The notes: generated from the sequence alone by a model not told the origin. 64,000 bases of DNA from Congregibacter litoralis KT71 (GCF_000153125.2 NZ_CM002299.1:372809-436808), one strand, 5' to 3'. Counted from the stretch's first letter, positions 8,588 through 18,763 are shown. Program-made: numbers and translations.

Positions 8588-8869
8588 ATGGATGCTATTT
8601 TTCTGACCTTTATTCTTATGTTGTCGATCTTCCTCGGCTTCGAACTGATCACCAAGGTGCCTGCGACTCTGCACACACCCCTGATGTCCGGCGCCAACGC
8701 GATTTCCGGTATCACCGTTGTGGGTGCCATCGCCCTGGCGGGCAACGGGCAGCAGGATCTGGCTAACTGGCTGGGAGCGGGTGCTGTGGCGCTGGCCTCC
8801 ATCAACGTGGTCGGTGGGTACATGGTGACTGACCGAATGCTGGCCATGTTCAAGAAGCGAGGGGGTTGA
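8588..8869 (+). CDS. pntAB: NAD(P) transhydrogenase subunit alpha, part 2 (membrane)
   Basis: 93-residue membrane domain of alpha with three hydrophobic helices. The conserved GFELITKVPATLHTPLMSGANAI segment marks the 4TM_PNTB/PntAb family. It sits between pntAA and pntB in an operon with almost no spacing. Together the three chains couple hydride transfer to proton entry. Confidence 0.95.
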   Translation: MDAIFLTFILMLSIFLGFELITKVPATLHTPLMSGANAISGITVVGAIALAGNGQQDLANWLGAGAVALASINVVGGYMVTDRMLAMFKKRGG

Positions 8870-8871
8870 TT

Positions 8872-10239
8872 GTGAGCGTATCTCCTTTCGGAATTCAGCT
8901 GGCTTATGTCGTTTCTGCGGCGCTGTTTATCTATGGCCTGAAGCTTCTTGGCTCCGCCGCCACGGCTCGCCGGGGTAACACTATTTCCGCAGCGGGCATG
9001 CTTCTGGCTATTGTCGCTGCGTTGCTGGATCAGGGCATCGTCGAGTACCAGTGGATCTTTGCCGGCTTTATCGTCGGAGGTGCCATCGGCGCATCGGCCT
9101 CGCGTCTGGTACAGATGACAGCCATGCCTGAGATGGTGGCGCTGTTCAACGGTTTTGGCGGACTTGCCAGCTTACTTGTGGGTGCGGCCGCGATCAGCGG
9201 CGATGCGGGCGTCTTTACCCTCGTCACCATCGTGCTGTCGATTCTCATCGGTGGCGTCACGTTCACCGGGTCGCTCGTGGCCTACGGCAAGCTGAGCGAG
9301 AAAATCAGCAGCGCTGCCGTGCAGTTCAGTGGCCAGCAGATGGTCAACAGCGTGATCATCTTTGCCATCTTCGTCAGTGGCTGGCTGTTTTGCCTGTATC
9401 CGGAGACGCCTTTCTGGCTCATCCTGATGATTGCCCTGTCCCTGGCCTTTGGCATCATGGCGGTGATCCCCATCGGTGGCGCCGACATGCCAGTGGTGAT
9501 CTCGCTGCTGAACTCGTATTCAGGGCTTGCTGCCTGTGCCGCGGGTTTCGCGATCAACAACAATATCCTGATCGTCGCGGGCTCCCTCGTGGGCGCCTCG
9601 GGCATCATCCTCACGCAAATCATGTGTAAGGCGATGAACCGCTCCCTGTCCAACGTACTGTTCAGTGGTTTTGCGGCGGTGAGTGATGAAGAGTCCGTGG
9701 TGGAAGGCGAAATCAAGCCTATCTCTGCCGAAGACGCTTACTACATTCTCGAAGCTGCAACGAGCGTTGCGATCATCCCCGGCTACGGCATGGCGGTGGC
9801 GCAGGCGCAGCACGTGGTGAAAGAGCTCACGGAACTCCTCGAGAAGAACGGTGCCGAGGTGAACTTTGGTATTCACCCCGTTGCGGGTCGTATGCCGGGA
9901 CACATGAACGTTCTCCTTGCTGAGGCGGACGTGCCCTATGACCAGTTGCTGGAAATGGATGACATCAATCCGCGCATGGAGACCGTCGATGTGGCGATTG
10001 TGATCGGCGCCAATGATGTCGTGAACCCGGCGGCCCGCGATGTGGAGTCCTCGCCCATTTACGGTATGCCGGTGATCAATGTCGACCAGGCGCGCACAGT
10101 GTTTGTGCTCAAGCGCTCCATGGCTTCTGGCTTTGCCGGTATCGAGAATCCTCTCTTTTACAAGGACAACACACGGATGTTGTTTGGCGACGCCAAGGAA
10201 TCCATTGGCAGCCTCGTCCGGGAACTGGGCAACAGCTAG
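8872..10239 (+). CDS. pntB: NAD(P) transhydrogenase subunit beta
   Basis: 455 residues: about nine membrane helices (residues 1–260), then the soluble NADP(H)-binding domain III. The latter contains the dinucleotide motif IIPGYGMAVAQAQHVVKEL and GIHPVAGRMPGHMNVLLAEADVPYD. I prefer GTG 8872 (SVSPFGIQLAYVV…), with GAGGGGG about 7 bp upstream, over TTG 8866 that overlaps the pntAB stop. Length and motifs match the family throughout; nothing appears missing. Confidence 0.95.
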   Translation: MSVSPFGIQLAYVVSAALFIYGLKLLGSAATARRGNTISAAGMLLAIVAALLDQGIVEYQWIFAGFIVGGAIGASASRLVQMTAMPEMVALFNGFGGLASLLVGAAAISGDAGVFTLVTIVLSILIGGVTFTGSLVAYGKLSEKISSAAVQFSGQQMVNSVIIFAIFVSGWLFCLYPETPFWLILMIALSLAFGIMAVIPIGGADMPVVISLLNSYSGLAACAAGFAINNNILIVAGSLVGASGIILTQIMCKAMNRSLSNVLFSGFAAVSDEESVVEGEIKPISAEDAYYILEAATSVAIIPGYGMAVAQAQHVVKELTELLEKNGAEVNFGIHPVAGRMPGHMNVLLAEADVPYDQLLEMDDINPRMETVDVAIVIGANDVVNPAARDVESSPIYGMPVINVDQARTVFVLKRSMASGFAGIENPLFYKDNTRMLFGDAKESIGSLVRELGNS

Positions 10240-10383
10240 GCCGCCTTCGGCTACTCCCTCGCCTTCTCCTTTTTCTCCTCCTCCTTTCCGTCAGTCCCCG
10301 GTATCTCCACCGGGGCCTGGCTTGCTAGGGCTACGCATCACCGTTAGTCTTGCCGGCTCTATCTCCGTCCAGTGGTGAAATCT

Positions 10384-11370
10384 ATGGCGGTCACGCAGTC
10401 GCGATCGACATCAGCTAAATCTTCCCGGCGACCCGTAGGCTCCGAGCCCATGGATCTTCAGGCTTTTGCCGATCAGCACGAGAGCGACGTGTCCGAAGCC
10501 CCCATGCTGGCTGCCCTGCGCGCAGAGCACCGGCATATTGCCAGTGTCCTCGCCCTGCTGTCCGACCATCTCAACGCCATCGAGCGCAGTGAGCTGGTGG
10601 ACACCCACGTGATCTACGAGATCATGGACTATATGGTGACCTGGCCCGACCGCTTTCATCACCCCCGGGAAGACGTCATCTACGGCTATGCTGCGGATAT
10701 TGACCATAAACTGGCCGAGGATCGTCGCCGTCTTGAGCGGGACCACGACCACATGCTGCGTAATGGCCGGGATCTACTCCAGGCGGTGGAAGACTGGCGT
10801 CGGGGTGAGCTGGGGGGTGCTGAGGTGGTGCGCATGGGTCGCGAATATGTGCAGGCCTCCTACGGACACATGAGCTTTGAGGAGCAGGAAGTGTTTCCCG
10901 CCATCGACGCGGTGCTCACCCATGCCGATTGGCGGGAGTTGTCTGCGGACGATCAGCTCAAGCCCGTGGGCGACCCGGTTTTCGGGCGTCGTGTGCAGAG
11001 AGAGTTTCGCAACATGGCTCGAAAGCTGCGTCGCAGTTTACGTCGGGGCGTGGAACGCCAGGCCGTGGCGGAGTGGGTGAGCATGGAGTCGCTGTTTGAA
11101 GCCTATGAGGTGGTCAACATGGCGAACCAGAATGGCCGGGCCATCACCCGGGATCAGCTGAAGAGGGGGCTGCGCGAGGCCAGCTATATTGTGCTCGACG
11201 AGCCCCTCAAGGCGCCGCTGCTCTGTGCGGCGAACAACACGCGTCTGACGCTGCAGTGGTTAGACGAGATTCAGGGGGTTTATCGTGATGCGATGACAGA
11301 CCTTCTGAGAGTAAACCGCGAGCGCAAGGATCGCATGCGCTTGCTGCGCAGAGCCGGCAGACCGGGCTAG
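10384..11370 (+). CDS. Hemerythrin-domain protein
   Basis: About 328 residues. A hemerythrin-like four-helix bundle occupies roughly residues 40–180. Likely di-iron ligands are the EHRHI histidine, HHPRED, the HDHM pair and HMSFEEQEVFP; the last is the classic H-x3-E block. The C-terminal 140 residues are charged, helical and unassigned. Hemerythrins bind O2, NO or iron; several family members serve nitrosative or oxidative stress. GTG codons at 10372 and 10375 and an ATG at 10450 are other possible starts; none has a strong ribosome site. It follows pntB by about 140 bp and may be read from its own promoter. Confidence 0.8.
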   Translation: MAVTQSRSTSAKSSRRPVGSEPMDLQAFADQHESDVSEAPMLAALRAEHRHIASVLALLSDHLNAIERSELVDTHVIYEIMDYMVTWPDRFHHPREDVIYGYAADIDHKLAEDRRRLERDHDHMLRNGRDLLQAVEDWRRGELGGAEVVRMGREYVQASYGHMSFEEQEVFPAIDAVLTHADWRELSADDQLKPVGDPVFGRRVQREFRNMARKLRRSLRRGVERQAVAEWVSMESLFEAYEVVNMANQNGRAITRDQLKRGLREASYIVLDEPLKAPLLCAANNTRLTLQWLDEIQGVYRDAMTDLLRVNRERKDRMRLLRRAGRPG

Positions 11371-11398
11371 GCTTAGCCTATACCCCCACCTACCTACG

Positions 11399-11872
11399 CT
11401 AGTGCATCTCGGGATGATCCGTCAGCAGCGGTGCCGCGTCGAGATCCTCGGCATCCATCATCAGCGCAATGCGCTCCAGAGACGACACCAGCTGGTGCTG
11501 CTCCCAGCGGGGCAGCGCTTCGAAGCGTCGCGAGAAGCTCTCCTGCAGCGGCTTGGGCGCCTCCACCAATACCTCGCGACCGGCCTCGGTGAGGGATACA
11601 TGGACCCGGCGCTTGTCCACACTGCTTCTCTCCCGGTGGAGAAGTTCCCGCGCTTCTAGCTTCGAGACGATGGCGGTTATTGTCGCCTGACTCAGGCTGA
11701 CGGCATTTGCGACTTCCGTGGCTGTGAGCCCGTCATTGGCGTTCACAGCCCGCAGTACCATGAGTTGGGGCGCCGTGATTCCCACGGATTTGCCCAGCTT
11801 CCGCGAGTGAATACTCGTCGCGCGCAGAATGCGGCGAAGGGATACGAGTACATCATCAAGTAAATCAGCCAT
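11399..11872 (-). CDS. MarR-family transcriptional regulator
   Basis: 157-residue winged-helix regulator. The HTH is LTATEVANAVSLSQATITAIVSKLEARELLHRERSSVDKRRVHVSLTEAGR (about residues 45–95 with the wing), the hallmark of MarR. I start at ATG 11872 (MADLLDDVLVSLRRIL…); the longer frame to 11938 would overlap the end of the TPR-sulfotransferase and adds unlike sequence. It converges with the hemerythrin gene and is downstream of the sulfotransferase/TonB pair on the same strand, so it may be in that transcript. Ligand and targets are unknown. Confidence 0.85.
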   Translation of the reverse strand: MADLLDDVLVSLRRILRATSIHSRKLGKSVGITAPQLMVLRAVNANDGLTATEVANAVSLSQATITAIVSKLEARELLHRERSSVDKRRVHVSLTEAGREVLVEAPKPLQESFSRRFEALPRWEQHQLVSSLERIALMMDAEDLDAAPLLTDHPEMH

Positions 11873-11909
11873 CAGCGGTGTTCCCGAATGTGTTGCCAAG
11901 ACCGAACGC

Positions 11910-13931
11910 TCATTCCCCGGTGGCCTCCAGGGCGGCACGGAGCGGCGTTAACCATGGTGAATAATTCTGCCATTGCTCCACGGCATCGCGAAACAGCGGC
12001 TGGCGAACCTGTTCTGATGAGGGCGTGCGCACGGGACGATCGGTCTCATAAAAACGCAGGCAACGCTCCTCAAAGGGGAGTTCCAGAAAATCAAGAAGAC
12101 GGCGGAGCTCTCCCTCAAAATCATCCAGTAAAGCCTCGTGCTGCAAGCGGTGTACGCTCCCCGGCAGCACCGTATCCCAGTGCGACATCAGGCGCTCGTA
12201 CTGCCGGTAATAATGTCCCAGATCAGCCAGGTCGTAGCTGAACTCCTGTCCCTCGGCAAACAGCTGCTTGAAGTTGCTGAAGCAGCAGGCCATGGGCTCG
12301 CGACGGGCATCGATAATCCTGGCGCGGGGAAGTATGAGCTTAATCAGACCGATGTGCCGAAAATTGTTGGGCATTTTGTCGATAAAAAACGGGGCGTCGC
12401 CGCGGTGTATGCGCGTTTCCTCGATGAACTCCTGCCCCAGCTTTTGCAGTTCATCGGCGGGCATATCCGCGAGAATACCGGGGTAGCCTGGTGTCTCATC
12501 GGCGCTGTTGCGCTGTCGGCGGAGGCGCTGGGCGAGGGACAGGATGTTGGGGAGCTCCCGTGTGCCGTCAATCTGACTGTGGGTAGCCAGAATCTGCTCC
12601 AGTAAGGTACTTCCCGCCCGGGGCATGCCTACAATGAAAATGGGATCCGGCGCCTCGCAGCCCCGGTTGCCCTGCCGCTCAGCCAGTGCCCGCGTAAAGC
12701 CCTCGCATTGCGCGTCCACCTCGCGCTCAAACCCTGCGCTCTGGTAGTTGAGGCTCGCGCGCTTGAGATCGTTGCCCAGGGCATAGTTCTCAAAGGAGCG
12801 CTCAAAATTACTGCGGTCCTCAAAGGCCTTGCCCAGAGCAAAAGCGAGATAAATGCGGTCCCCCAGGGGAGGATTGGCGGCGAGCTGAGCCTGCATGTTC
12901 TCCAGCTGGCCGTCATCGAACTGATAGGTTTTGAGATTGGCGAGGGCATACCAGGCCTCACCGCCGCCAAGGCTCGCCTTGCTTGCGGTCTCATAGGCGC
13001 CGATAGCCGATCCGCTGTCGCCCAGGGTTTTCAGAGCATGTCCTTTGGAGGTCAGAGTGATGGCGTCCCCGGGCAGTTGCTCCAGGATACCGTTGAAGCC
13101 CGCGATAGCCTCCTCGTACCGGCCCAGCTGCAAGAGCTCAATGGCTCTGAGGGATTGAAACTGCAGATTCTGAGGTGCTGTGCGAAGAAGACGCTCCGCC
13201 TGCTCCAGGGATGCCTCGAAGCGCTGGCGCTTGCTCAGGACGCGAATAAAATCGATGCGCAGAGCAACATTGTCCGGGTCCAGCTCACAGGCAGTTTCGA
13301 GCAGAAAATTTGCCTCCTCAAGGGCGCCAAGGCGGGAACCGATATCGGCCAGCAGGCGCATTCCCTCGGTGTGACTCGGTGCCTGCATGAGAAATTGCCG
13401 GCACAGTTGCTCGGCTTTGAGAATCCGGCCCTGGGCAATGAGATCCGTGACTGCGAGCAGCGGTTTGGGGAGAGCTTCGACTTTCTGAAGCTGTGCCGCG
13501 GTGACGTTTGCTTCCTGCTCGCGACCCGCGTCGCGAAGGAGTGCAAGGCGTTGCCGATAGCTCGCCAGTAGCGCCGGGTTGGCCCTCAGGGCCTCACCGT
13601 AGGCGTCGATGGCCCGATCGAACTGCCGGGTATCACGATAAAGATGCGCCTGTTCCTGCAGGCCCCGGCCATTACCGGGCTCGAGGTGCAGCAGGGTGTC
13701 GAGATAGCCCTGTGCTGCCCCAAAGGACTGACTCATGCGTGCGCAGACGGCGGCAAAATACAGCGCCTCTCCGTCTTCCGGAGCATCCTGTAATCGGGAT
13801 TGGAGCAGCGCCAGCGCATCGGCAATATTGCCTTTGCGCATCAGCGCTTGAACATCGGCGCTCAGGGAGCCTGCCGCTGTCGTTGGGGAAAGAGTCGCGC
13901 CCGGGGATGCCGGGCGCTCAGCCTCACTCAA
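11910..13931 (-). CDS. TPR-repeat sulfotransferase
   Basis: 673 residues with two halves. Residues about 20–390 are tandem tetratricopeptide repeats (for example EDGEALYFAAVCARMSQSFG and GRYEEAIAGFNGILEQLPGD). Residues about 410–650 are a PAPS-dependent sulfotransferase domain with the 5'-phosphosulfate loop IFIVGMPRAGSTLLEQIL and the later RARIIDARREPMACCFSNFKQLF segment, which holds the 3'-phosphate region. It starts inside the end of the upstream TonB receptor (8-bp overlap), so the two are coupled. This pairing of TonB receptor and TPR-sulfotransferase is frequent in marine proteobacteria; the acceptor is unknown. Confidence 0.88.
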   Translation of the reverse strand: MSEAERPASPGATLSPTTAAGSLSADVQALMRKGNIADALALLQSRLQDAPEDGEALYFAAVCARMSQSFGAAQGYLDTLLHLEPGNGRGLQEQAHLYRDTRQFDRAIDAYGEALRANPALLASYRQRLALLRDAGREQEANVTAAQLQKVEALPKPLLAVTDLIAQGRILKAEQLCRQFLMQAPSHTEGMRLLADIGSRLGALEEANFLLETACELDPDNVALRIDFIRVLSKRQRFEASLEQAERLLRTAPQNLQFQSLRAIELLQLGRYEEAIAGFNGILEQLPGDAITLTSKGHALKTLGDSGSAIGAYETASKASLGGGEAWYALANLKTYQFDDGQLENMQAQLAANPPLGDRIYLAFALGKAFEDRSNFERSFENYALGNDLKRASLNYQSAGFEREVDAQCEGFTRALAERQGNRGCEAPDPIFIVGMPRAGSTLLEQILATHSQIDGTRELPNILSLAQRLRRQRNSADETPGYPGILADMPADELQKLGQEFIEETRIHRGDAPFFIDKMPNNFRHIGLIKLILPRARIIDARREPMACCFSNFKQLFAEGQEFSYDLADLGHYYRQYERLMSHWDTVLPGSVHRLQHEALLDDFEGELRRLLDFLELPFEERCLRFYETDRPVRTPSSEQVRQPLFRDAVEQWQNYSPWLTPLRAALEATGE

Positions 13932-16530
13932 AGTTCCAGGTGAAGCGCACGCCGCCCGTCATGGGGCGTGCCAGCGTGACGCGGTCTCGGTCATTCACGA
14001 AGTTGTTGGACAGCTCCGCAGCTTCATTGGTGAGGTTGTCCACGTACACTTCGGCGGTCCACTGCGTGTTGGAAACACCCGCAGTAAAGCCCAGCATCAG
14101 CCAGGAGTCCACCGTTTGACGGTTGATGGCAATAATGTCGCTGAAAGACTCATCGGAATACGCCAGGTGGGGCATGACGTGAGCGCGCAGACCATTGTTG
14201 AGATCCCAGTTGTAACGCGCCCGCACCGTGGCCTGAAACTCCGGTGCAAAGGCCAGGGAATCGCCCTTGCGCACATCGTTCGTCGGCGTGAGGACCTCGG
14301 TGATCTCCGTGTCCAGCATGGAGAAAGAGCCCGTAACCACCAGCCCTGGCAGTGACGCAGGCGCCCAGTCCAGGGAGCCTTCAAGGCCCATAACCTCGGC
14401 GTTTGCCGCGTTATCCGAGAAGAACAGATTCGTGATGCTGGGATCGAAAATCGTGGTTTGCAGACGCTCAATGTCCACGAAGAACAAGGAACCGTTAAAG
14501 CGCAGAGACTGATCCAGGAGATCGAGCTTCCAGCCCAGTTCATAGTTCGTTACATCGTCCGTATCCAGGGCAAAGGGCACCTGGTACCCGTTAGGACCTG
14601 CTGCGCCTCCGGGTCGGTTGAGGAGTCCCGGACGGAAACCCTCGGACAGCGTGACAAACCACAGCTGGTCCTGGGTAGGCGTGTAGGACAGGCTTATCTT
14701 GCCGATAACACCGTCGGTTTGCGCCGACGTGGGAGCCTCGCGCAAAGCAGCAGCCACCTGATCCGGAGCGTCCTCGATGTTGTCGAGGGTGTAGGTGATC
14801 TGAGCATCGGGATCACAGGTGCCCCGGAAGGTGATCTGTCCGTCACCGTTATACAGGTCCGAGATGTCCGTACCAAAGGAGTTTGAATCCGGCTGGAAGA
14901 GGTTACAGAAGGAGGCGTTGGCGCTGCCTTCGAGGCCTACTTCGATATCGTACCAGCGGGCTCCCAGGGTGAGGGCCAGGTCGTCGGTGATGTCCATGGT
15001 GACTTCACCAAACACACCCATCTGCTCGTCGGTGCGGCGCACATCGTTACGGAAGATCACGCCGTCGGGGAAGGGACCCTCATCGGAGCGATACCCGGTG
15101 GTGAACGGGAAGTTGGGAGAGAAGCCGGTCTGTACACCGTAGCCATCGATTTGTGTGGAGCCCGGATAGGTAAAGTCGTTGCGTTCCTTCAGTTCCAGGT
15201 CGCTGTAAAAGGCACCCACGGTGGCGCGAATGCGACGGTCTTCGGCCGTGTTCAGCCGAATCTCATGGGTGCTCACCTCGGTCTTGGTGGTACTGCCGAC
15301 AAAGAGGTCCGGCGCCTGGCAGGTGCCGCTGGGGGCCGCGTCACCGGGGTAGGAGACGGAGCTGTCACAGATGTAGTAGGGCAGATACTGTCCCACGAAC
15401 AGATAGTCCGCATAGTCAACGAGTTGGTCCGTTTGACGGTCGGTGAAGGCGCCGGAGTAGAGTACTTCCAGCTCACCAATGCGTCCCGTGAGAGTCCAGG
15501 CGGTATTGCTGAATTCGTCATCGATGCTGTCAGGCTGAAAGCGCGTTACGTTGTAATCGCCCAGTTCCGGGTCCGAGAAGAAAACCCCGTCAGAATCCAG
15601 CTGCTGCTGCATGTGCGACACCTGGAGGTCCCAGTCGGCATTGATGGTGTAAAGACCCGAAAGACGGAAGCCGGAGTAGGTGGTGTCGTTAAAGTCGTCT
15701 TCGGTTTTGGTGCTGTTGTCTGCGTCGATGAAGGTCACATCCGAGAGGTCTGCGCCGGCCTGGAAGCCCTCGCGCTGGGCGCTCACGGGCACACCGTTGG
15801 CCCGCATGGTGCCTTCGGGGCGGAAGCGGGCGCTTTCTCTTGCGTTGAGGGTGCCGGCAACGTTGTCGATATAGCCACCCATGCGGTCGACGTAGACGAC
15901 GCCGCGCAATGCGAGCTTCTCCGTGACGGGCATGTTGAGCATACCTTCCACGCTGTTGCTCATTTCACCGCCCTTGGTGAAGGCCGTGCCTAGCTTCATT
16001 TTTCCGTAGGTCCCGCTGAAGTCAGGCTTGTTGGTGATCAAGCGCACGGTGCCCGCCTGGGAGCTTGCCCCGAACAGCGTGCCCTGGGGGCCCGCCAGCA
16101 CCTCGATGCGGTTCATATCCGCTGCGTAGACGTCGAGGTTTCGTCCGGGTTGTGCCAGGGGCTGCTCATCAAGATACAGGGCGACGTTGGGCGACAGGCC
16201 CGCAACGCCGGCGGTGGTCAGGTTGGGCGTGGTGGACGCGACACCGCGGATGTAAATGGTGTTCTGTCCGGGACCGCTACCCCCCGCTGTGACCCCCGGT
16301 AGCTGGACGAGGTAGTCCTCGAAGTTGGTCACACCCATGTCGTTGAGGGTGTTCTCTCCCAGCGCCTGTACGGAGACGGGGATGTCCTGGGTGCTCGCGG
16401 AGCGCTTGGTGGCCGTGACGATCACTTCTTCGAGCTGGGCGTAGGCGCTGGCGCTGGTCAGGCTGCCGCCGGCAACACTGGCAAGTACCGCCGCGCGGGT
16501 CGCGAGGTTCAACTTGTTTCTGGATAGCAT
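13924..16530 (-). CDS. TonB-dependent outer-membrane receptor
   Basis: 868 residues. A signal peptide (ATRAAVLASVAGGSLTSASAYAQ) precedes LEEVIVTATKRSASTQDIPVSV, the TonB-box-like start of the plug (about residues 35–160, with the IYIRGV block and GPQGTLFGASSQAGTVRLIT). The remainder is a 22-strand β-barrel ending GGVRFTWNFE; the usual terminal aromatic is one residue from the end. ATG 16530 has GGGAGA 6–10 bp upstream and is preferred to an ATG ten codons earlier. Substrate is not evident; iron chelates, vitamins and glycans are all possible. Co-expressed with the overlapping TPR-sulfotransferase. Confidence 0.93.
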   Translation of the reverse strand: MLSRNKLNLATRAAVLASVAGGSLTSASAYAQLEEVIVTATKRSASTQDIPVSVQALGENTLNDMGVTNFEDYLVQLPGVTAGGSGPGQNTIYIRGVASTTPNLTTAGVAGLSPNVALYLDEQPLAQPGRNLDVYAADMNRIEVLAGPQGTLFGASSQAGTVRLITNKPDFSGTYGKMKLGTAFTKGGEMSNSVEGMLNMPVTEKLALRGVVYVDRMGGYIDNVAGTLNARESARFRPEGTMRANGVPVSAQREGFQAGADLSDVTFIDADNSTKTEDDFNDTTYSGFRLSGLYTINADWDLQVSHMQQQLDSDGVFFSDPELGDYNVTRFQPDSIDDEFSNTAWTLTGRIGELEVLYSGAFTDRQTDQLVDYADYLFVGQYLPYYICDSSVSYPGDAAPSGTCQAPDLFVGSTTKTEVSTHEIRLNTAEDRRIRATVGAFYSDLELKERNDFTYPGSTQIDGYGVQTGFSPNFPFTTGYRSDEGPFPDGVIFRNDVRRTDEQMGVFGEVTMDITDDLALTLGARWYDIEVGLEGSANASFCNLFQPDSNSFGTDISDLYNGDGQITFRGTCDPDAQITYTLDNIEDAPDQVAAALREAPTSAQTDGVIGKISLSYTPTQDQLWFVTLSEGFRPGLLNRPGGAAGPNGYQVPFALDTDDVTNYELGWKLDLLDQSLRFNGSLFFVDIERLQTTIFDPSITNLFFSDNAANAEVMGLEGSLDWAPASLPGLVVTGSFSMLDTEITEVLTPTNDVRKGDSLAFAPEFQATVRARYNWDLNNGLRAHVMPHLAYSDESFSDIIAINRQTVDSWLMLGFTAGVSNTQWTAEVYVDNLTNEAAELSNNFVNDRDRVTLARPMTGGVRFTWNFE

Positions 16531-16755
16531 GGTGTCTCCCTGACAAAAAATATAGGGCACAAAAAAGTGCTGATAGTTAGTGCTGAAAGTAAAACGGGCG
16601 CAGATTATACCGGCAAATGCCGCTAATTGTTGATTTTCCGGTACTTTTTACATTTAGGCCTGAAAAGAAAGATTCGTACACGATGTATTTATGTTTTGCT
16701 GACGTAGCATAATCTGAGTACCCTTCCGCCTCTATTTAAAGGAACAGAGGTGTTG

Positions 16756-18753
16756 ATGAAAGGGTCGACGGACGAGAAAGGGCCCGGGAGCGAGGGCGCC
16801 CTGGGTTTCAGTATCGATCGAGGCGTGTTTCTGCCATCTACAGCGATACTGCTGTTGATGGTGCTTGGCGCCGCCATCGCGCCCGACGCGAGCAACGCCC
16901 TGCTGCAGAAGGTTCAGGCGGGCATCGTGACCTATGCCAGCTGGTACTACGTGCTCGTCGTCGCGGTCGTGCTCCTCAGTATTCTGATTTTCAGCTTCTC
17001 CCGCTTTGGCGACATCAAACTGGGTCCGGACCACTCGGAGCCTGATTATGGCGCCATAAGCTGGTTTGCCATGCTATTTGCCGCGGGCATGGGCATCGGT
17101 TTGATGTTTTTTGGCGTCGCCGAGCCGGTAATGCACTTTCTCCAGCCACCCCATGGTGAGGGCAGCAGCGTCGAGGCCGCGGGCCATGCCATGACCCTGA
17201 CCTATTTTCACTGGGGTCTCCACGCCTGGGCGATTTACGCCATCGTCGCTCTGCTTCTGGCTTACTTCTCCTATCGTCACGGATTGCCCCTCACGGTGCG
17301 GTCGGCCTTCTATCCATTGATCGGTGAGCGCATCTACGGTCCCGCGGGGGCTGCAATCGACGTCTTCGCCATTGTCTGCACGGCCTGCGGTATTGCCACA
17401 AGCCTCGGTTTTGGCGTTCTGCAGATCAATGCGGGCCTCGCTTACCTCTTCGACATTCCCGTGAGTCCCGGAGTACAGGTCATGCTCATCGTGGGGACCA
17501 TGATCCTGGCCAGTATTTCCGTCGCCATGGGTCTTAATGCGGGTATCAAGCGCCTGTCGGAGCTCAACATCGCCCTGTCTATCCTGCTCCTTATTGGCGT
17601 GCTCATCGCCGGTCCGACGATTCTCATCCTCGGGGCTACCCTGGAAAGCCTGGGCATTTACGTCAGCGAACTGATCAGCAAGACCTTTACCCTGTACGCC
17701 TACGACCCCACGGACTGGCTTGGCGGCTGGACCATCTTTTACTGGGGCTGGTGGTTGAGCTGGTCACCCTTCGTCGGTTTGTTTATCGCGAGAATTTCCC
17801 GGGGACGGACGATTCGGGAATTTACCCTCGGTGCCATGCTGGTGCCCTGCGGATTCACCCTGTTGTGGATGGGCGTCTTTGGCAACAGCGCCATCGACCT
17901 GATTCTCAATGAAGGGGCGAAAGAGCTCGGTGAGGCCGTTGCAGCCAATCAGGCCGTGGCGCTGTTTCGCTTTCTTGAGTATCTGCCTTTCTCGACCTTT
18001 TTATCCGCGGTGAGTCTGGCAATGATCGTGGTGTTCTTTGTGACTTCGGCAGACAGCGGCGCCCTGGTATTGAATATGCTGTCGGCCAACGGTCGCGACG
18101 ATACGCCGGTGCTCCAGAGGGTGTTCTGGGCCGCCGTCATCGCTGCCATTGCCTCGGTACTGTTGATTGCGGGGGGGCTGTCATCGCTCCAGACAGCGGC
18201 GATTGCCAGCGCCCTGCCTTTTTCCCTGGCTCTCCTTGGCGCTATCTGGGGGTTCTCCAAGGCCCTGTCCCTGGACGCCAGCCAGCGCAGTGCGCAAAGT
18301 GTTTCGCCGGCGTCGGGTGCTGATGGCGATTGGCGGAGCCGACTGTCGAACCTTCTGGAGTTTCCTGAGGACCGCAGCGTACGCAAATTTCTGAAGGAAT
18401 CCGTCGCGCCGACGCTCCGGGAATTCTCCGAGGAGCTTAAGAGTCACGAGGTAGACGCGCGGGTCACGGAGGAATTGCGTGATAAACCCTGTGTGCGCAT
18501 GGAAGTGCTCAACGGCGGTGAAATTGACTTTGTGTACGAGGTGCGCAGCCGCGCCCATGCCATGCCCGATGAGCGTCTGGCGGGTGAGGCGATCTCATCT
18601 ATGGCCGAGGGCGATCGCTACTATCGCGCCGAGGTGCATCTGGCCCAGGGCGGCCAGGATTACTGCATTATGGGTTGGACGCGGGAGCAAATCGCCCATG
18701 ATGTGCTGAGCCAGTACGAAAACCACCTGCATTTTCTCACCACCATGCGCTGA
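16756..18753 (+). CDS. BCCT-family betaine/carnitine/choline transporter
   Basis: About 665 residues: twelve membrane segments in the first 510 residues and a soluble C-terminal tail of about 150 residues. Family marks are GMGIGLMFFGVAEPVMHF, GWTIFYWGWWLSWSPFVGLFIARISRGRTIREF (the BCCT signature) and the Trp-rich site. The long tail, as in BetT-type carriers, may sense osmotic conditions. I use ATG 16756, with AGAGG 5 bp upstream; GTG 16750 is possible. Likely Na+- or H+-driven uptake of a quaternary ammonium osmolyte. It is divergent from the TonB receptor and convergent with the ABC exporter. Confidence 0.92.
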   Translation: MKGSTDEKGPGSEGALGFSIDRGVFLPSTAILLLMVLGAAIAPDASNALLQKVQAGIVTYASWYYVLVVAVVLLSILIFSFSRFGDIKLGPDHSEPDYGAISWFAMLFAAGMGIGLMFFGVAEPVMHFLQPPHGEGSSVEAAGHAMTLTYFHWGLHAWAIYAIVALLLAYFSYRHGLPLTVRSAFYPLIGERIYGPAGAAIDVFAIVCTACGIATSLGFGVLQINAGLAYLFDIPVSPGVQVMLIVGTMILASISVAMGLNAGIKRLSELNIALSILLLIGVLIAGPTILILGATLESLGIYVSELISKTFTLYAYDPTDWLGGWTIFYWGWWLSWSPFVGLFIARISRGRTIREFTLGAMLVPCGFTLLWMGVFGNSAIDLILNEGAKELGEAVAANQAVALFRFLEYLPFSTFLSAVSLAMIVVFFVTSADSGALVLNMLSANGRDDTPVLQRVFWAAVIAAIASVLLIAGGLSSLQTAAIASALPFSLALLGAIWGFSKALSLDASQRSAQSVSPASGADGDWRSRLSNLLEFPEDRSVRKFLKESVAPTLREFSEELKSHEVDARVTEELRDKPCVRMEVLNGGEIDFVYEVRSRAHAMPDERLAGEAISSMAEGDRYYRAEVHLAQGGQDYCIMGWTREQIAHDVLSQYENHLHFLTTMR

Positions 18754-18763
18754 TTGTGGCGGC

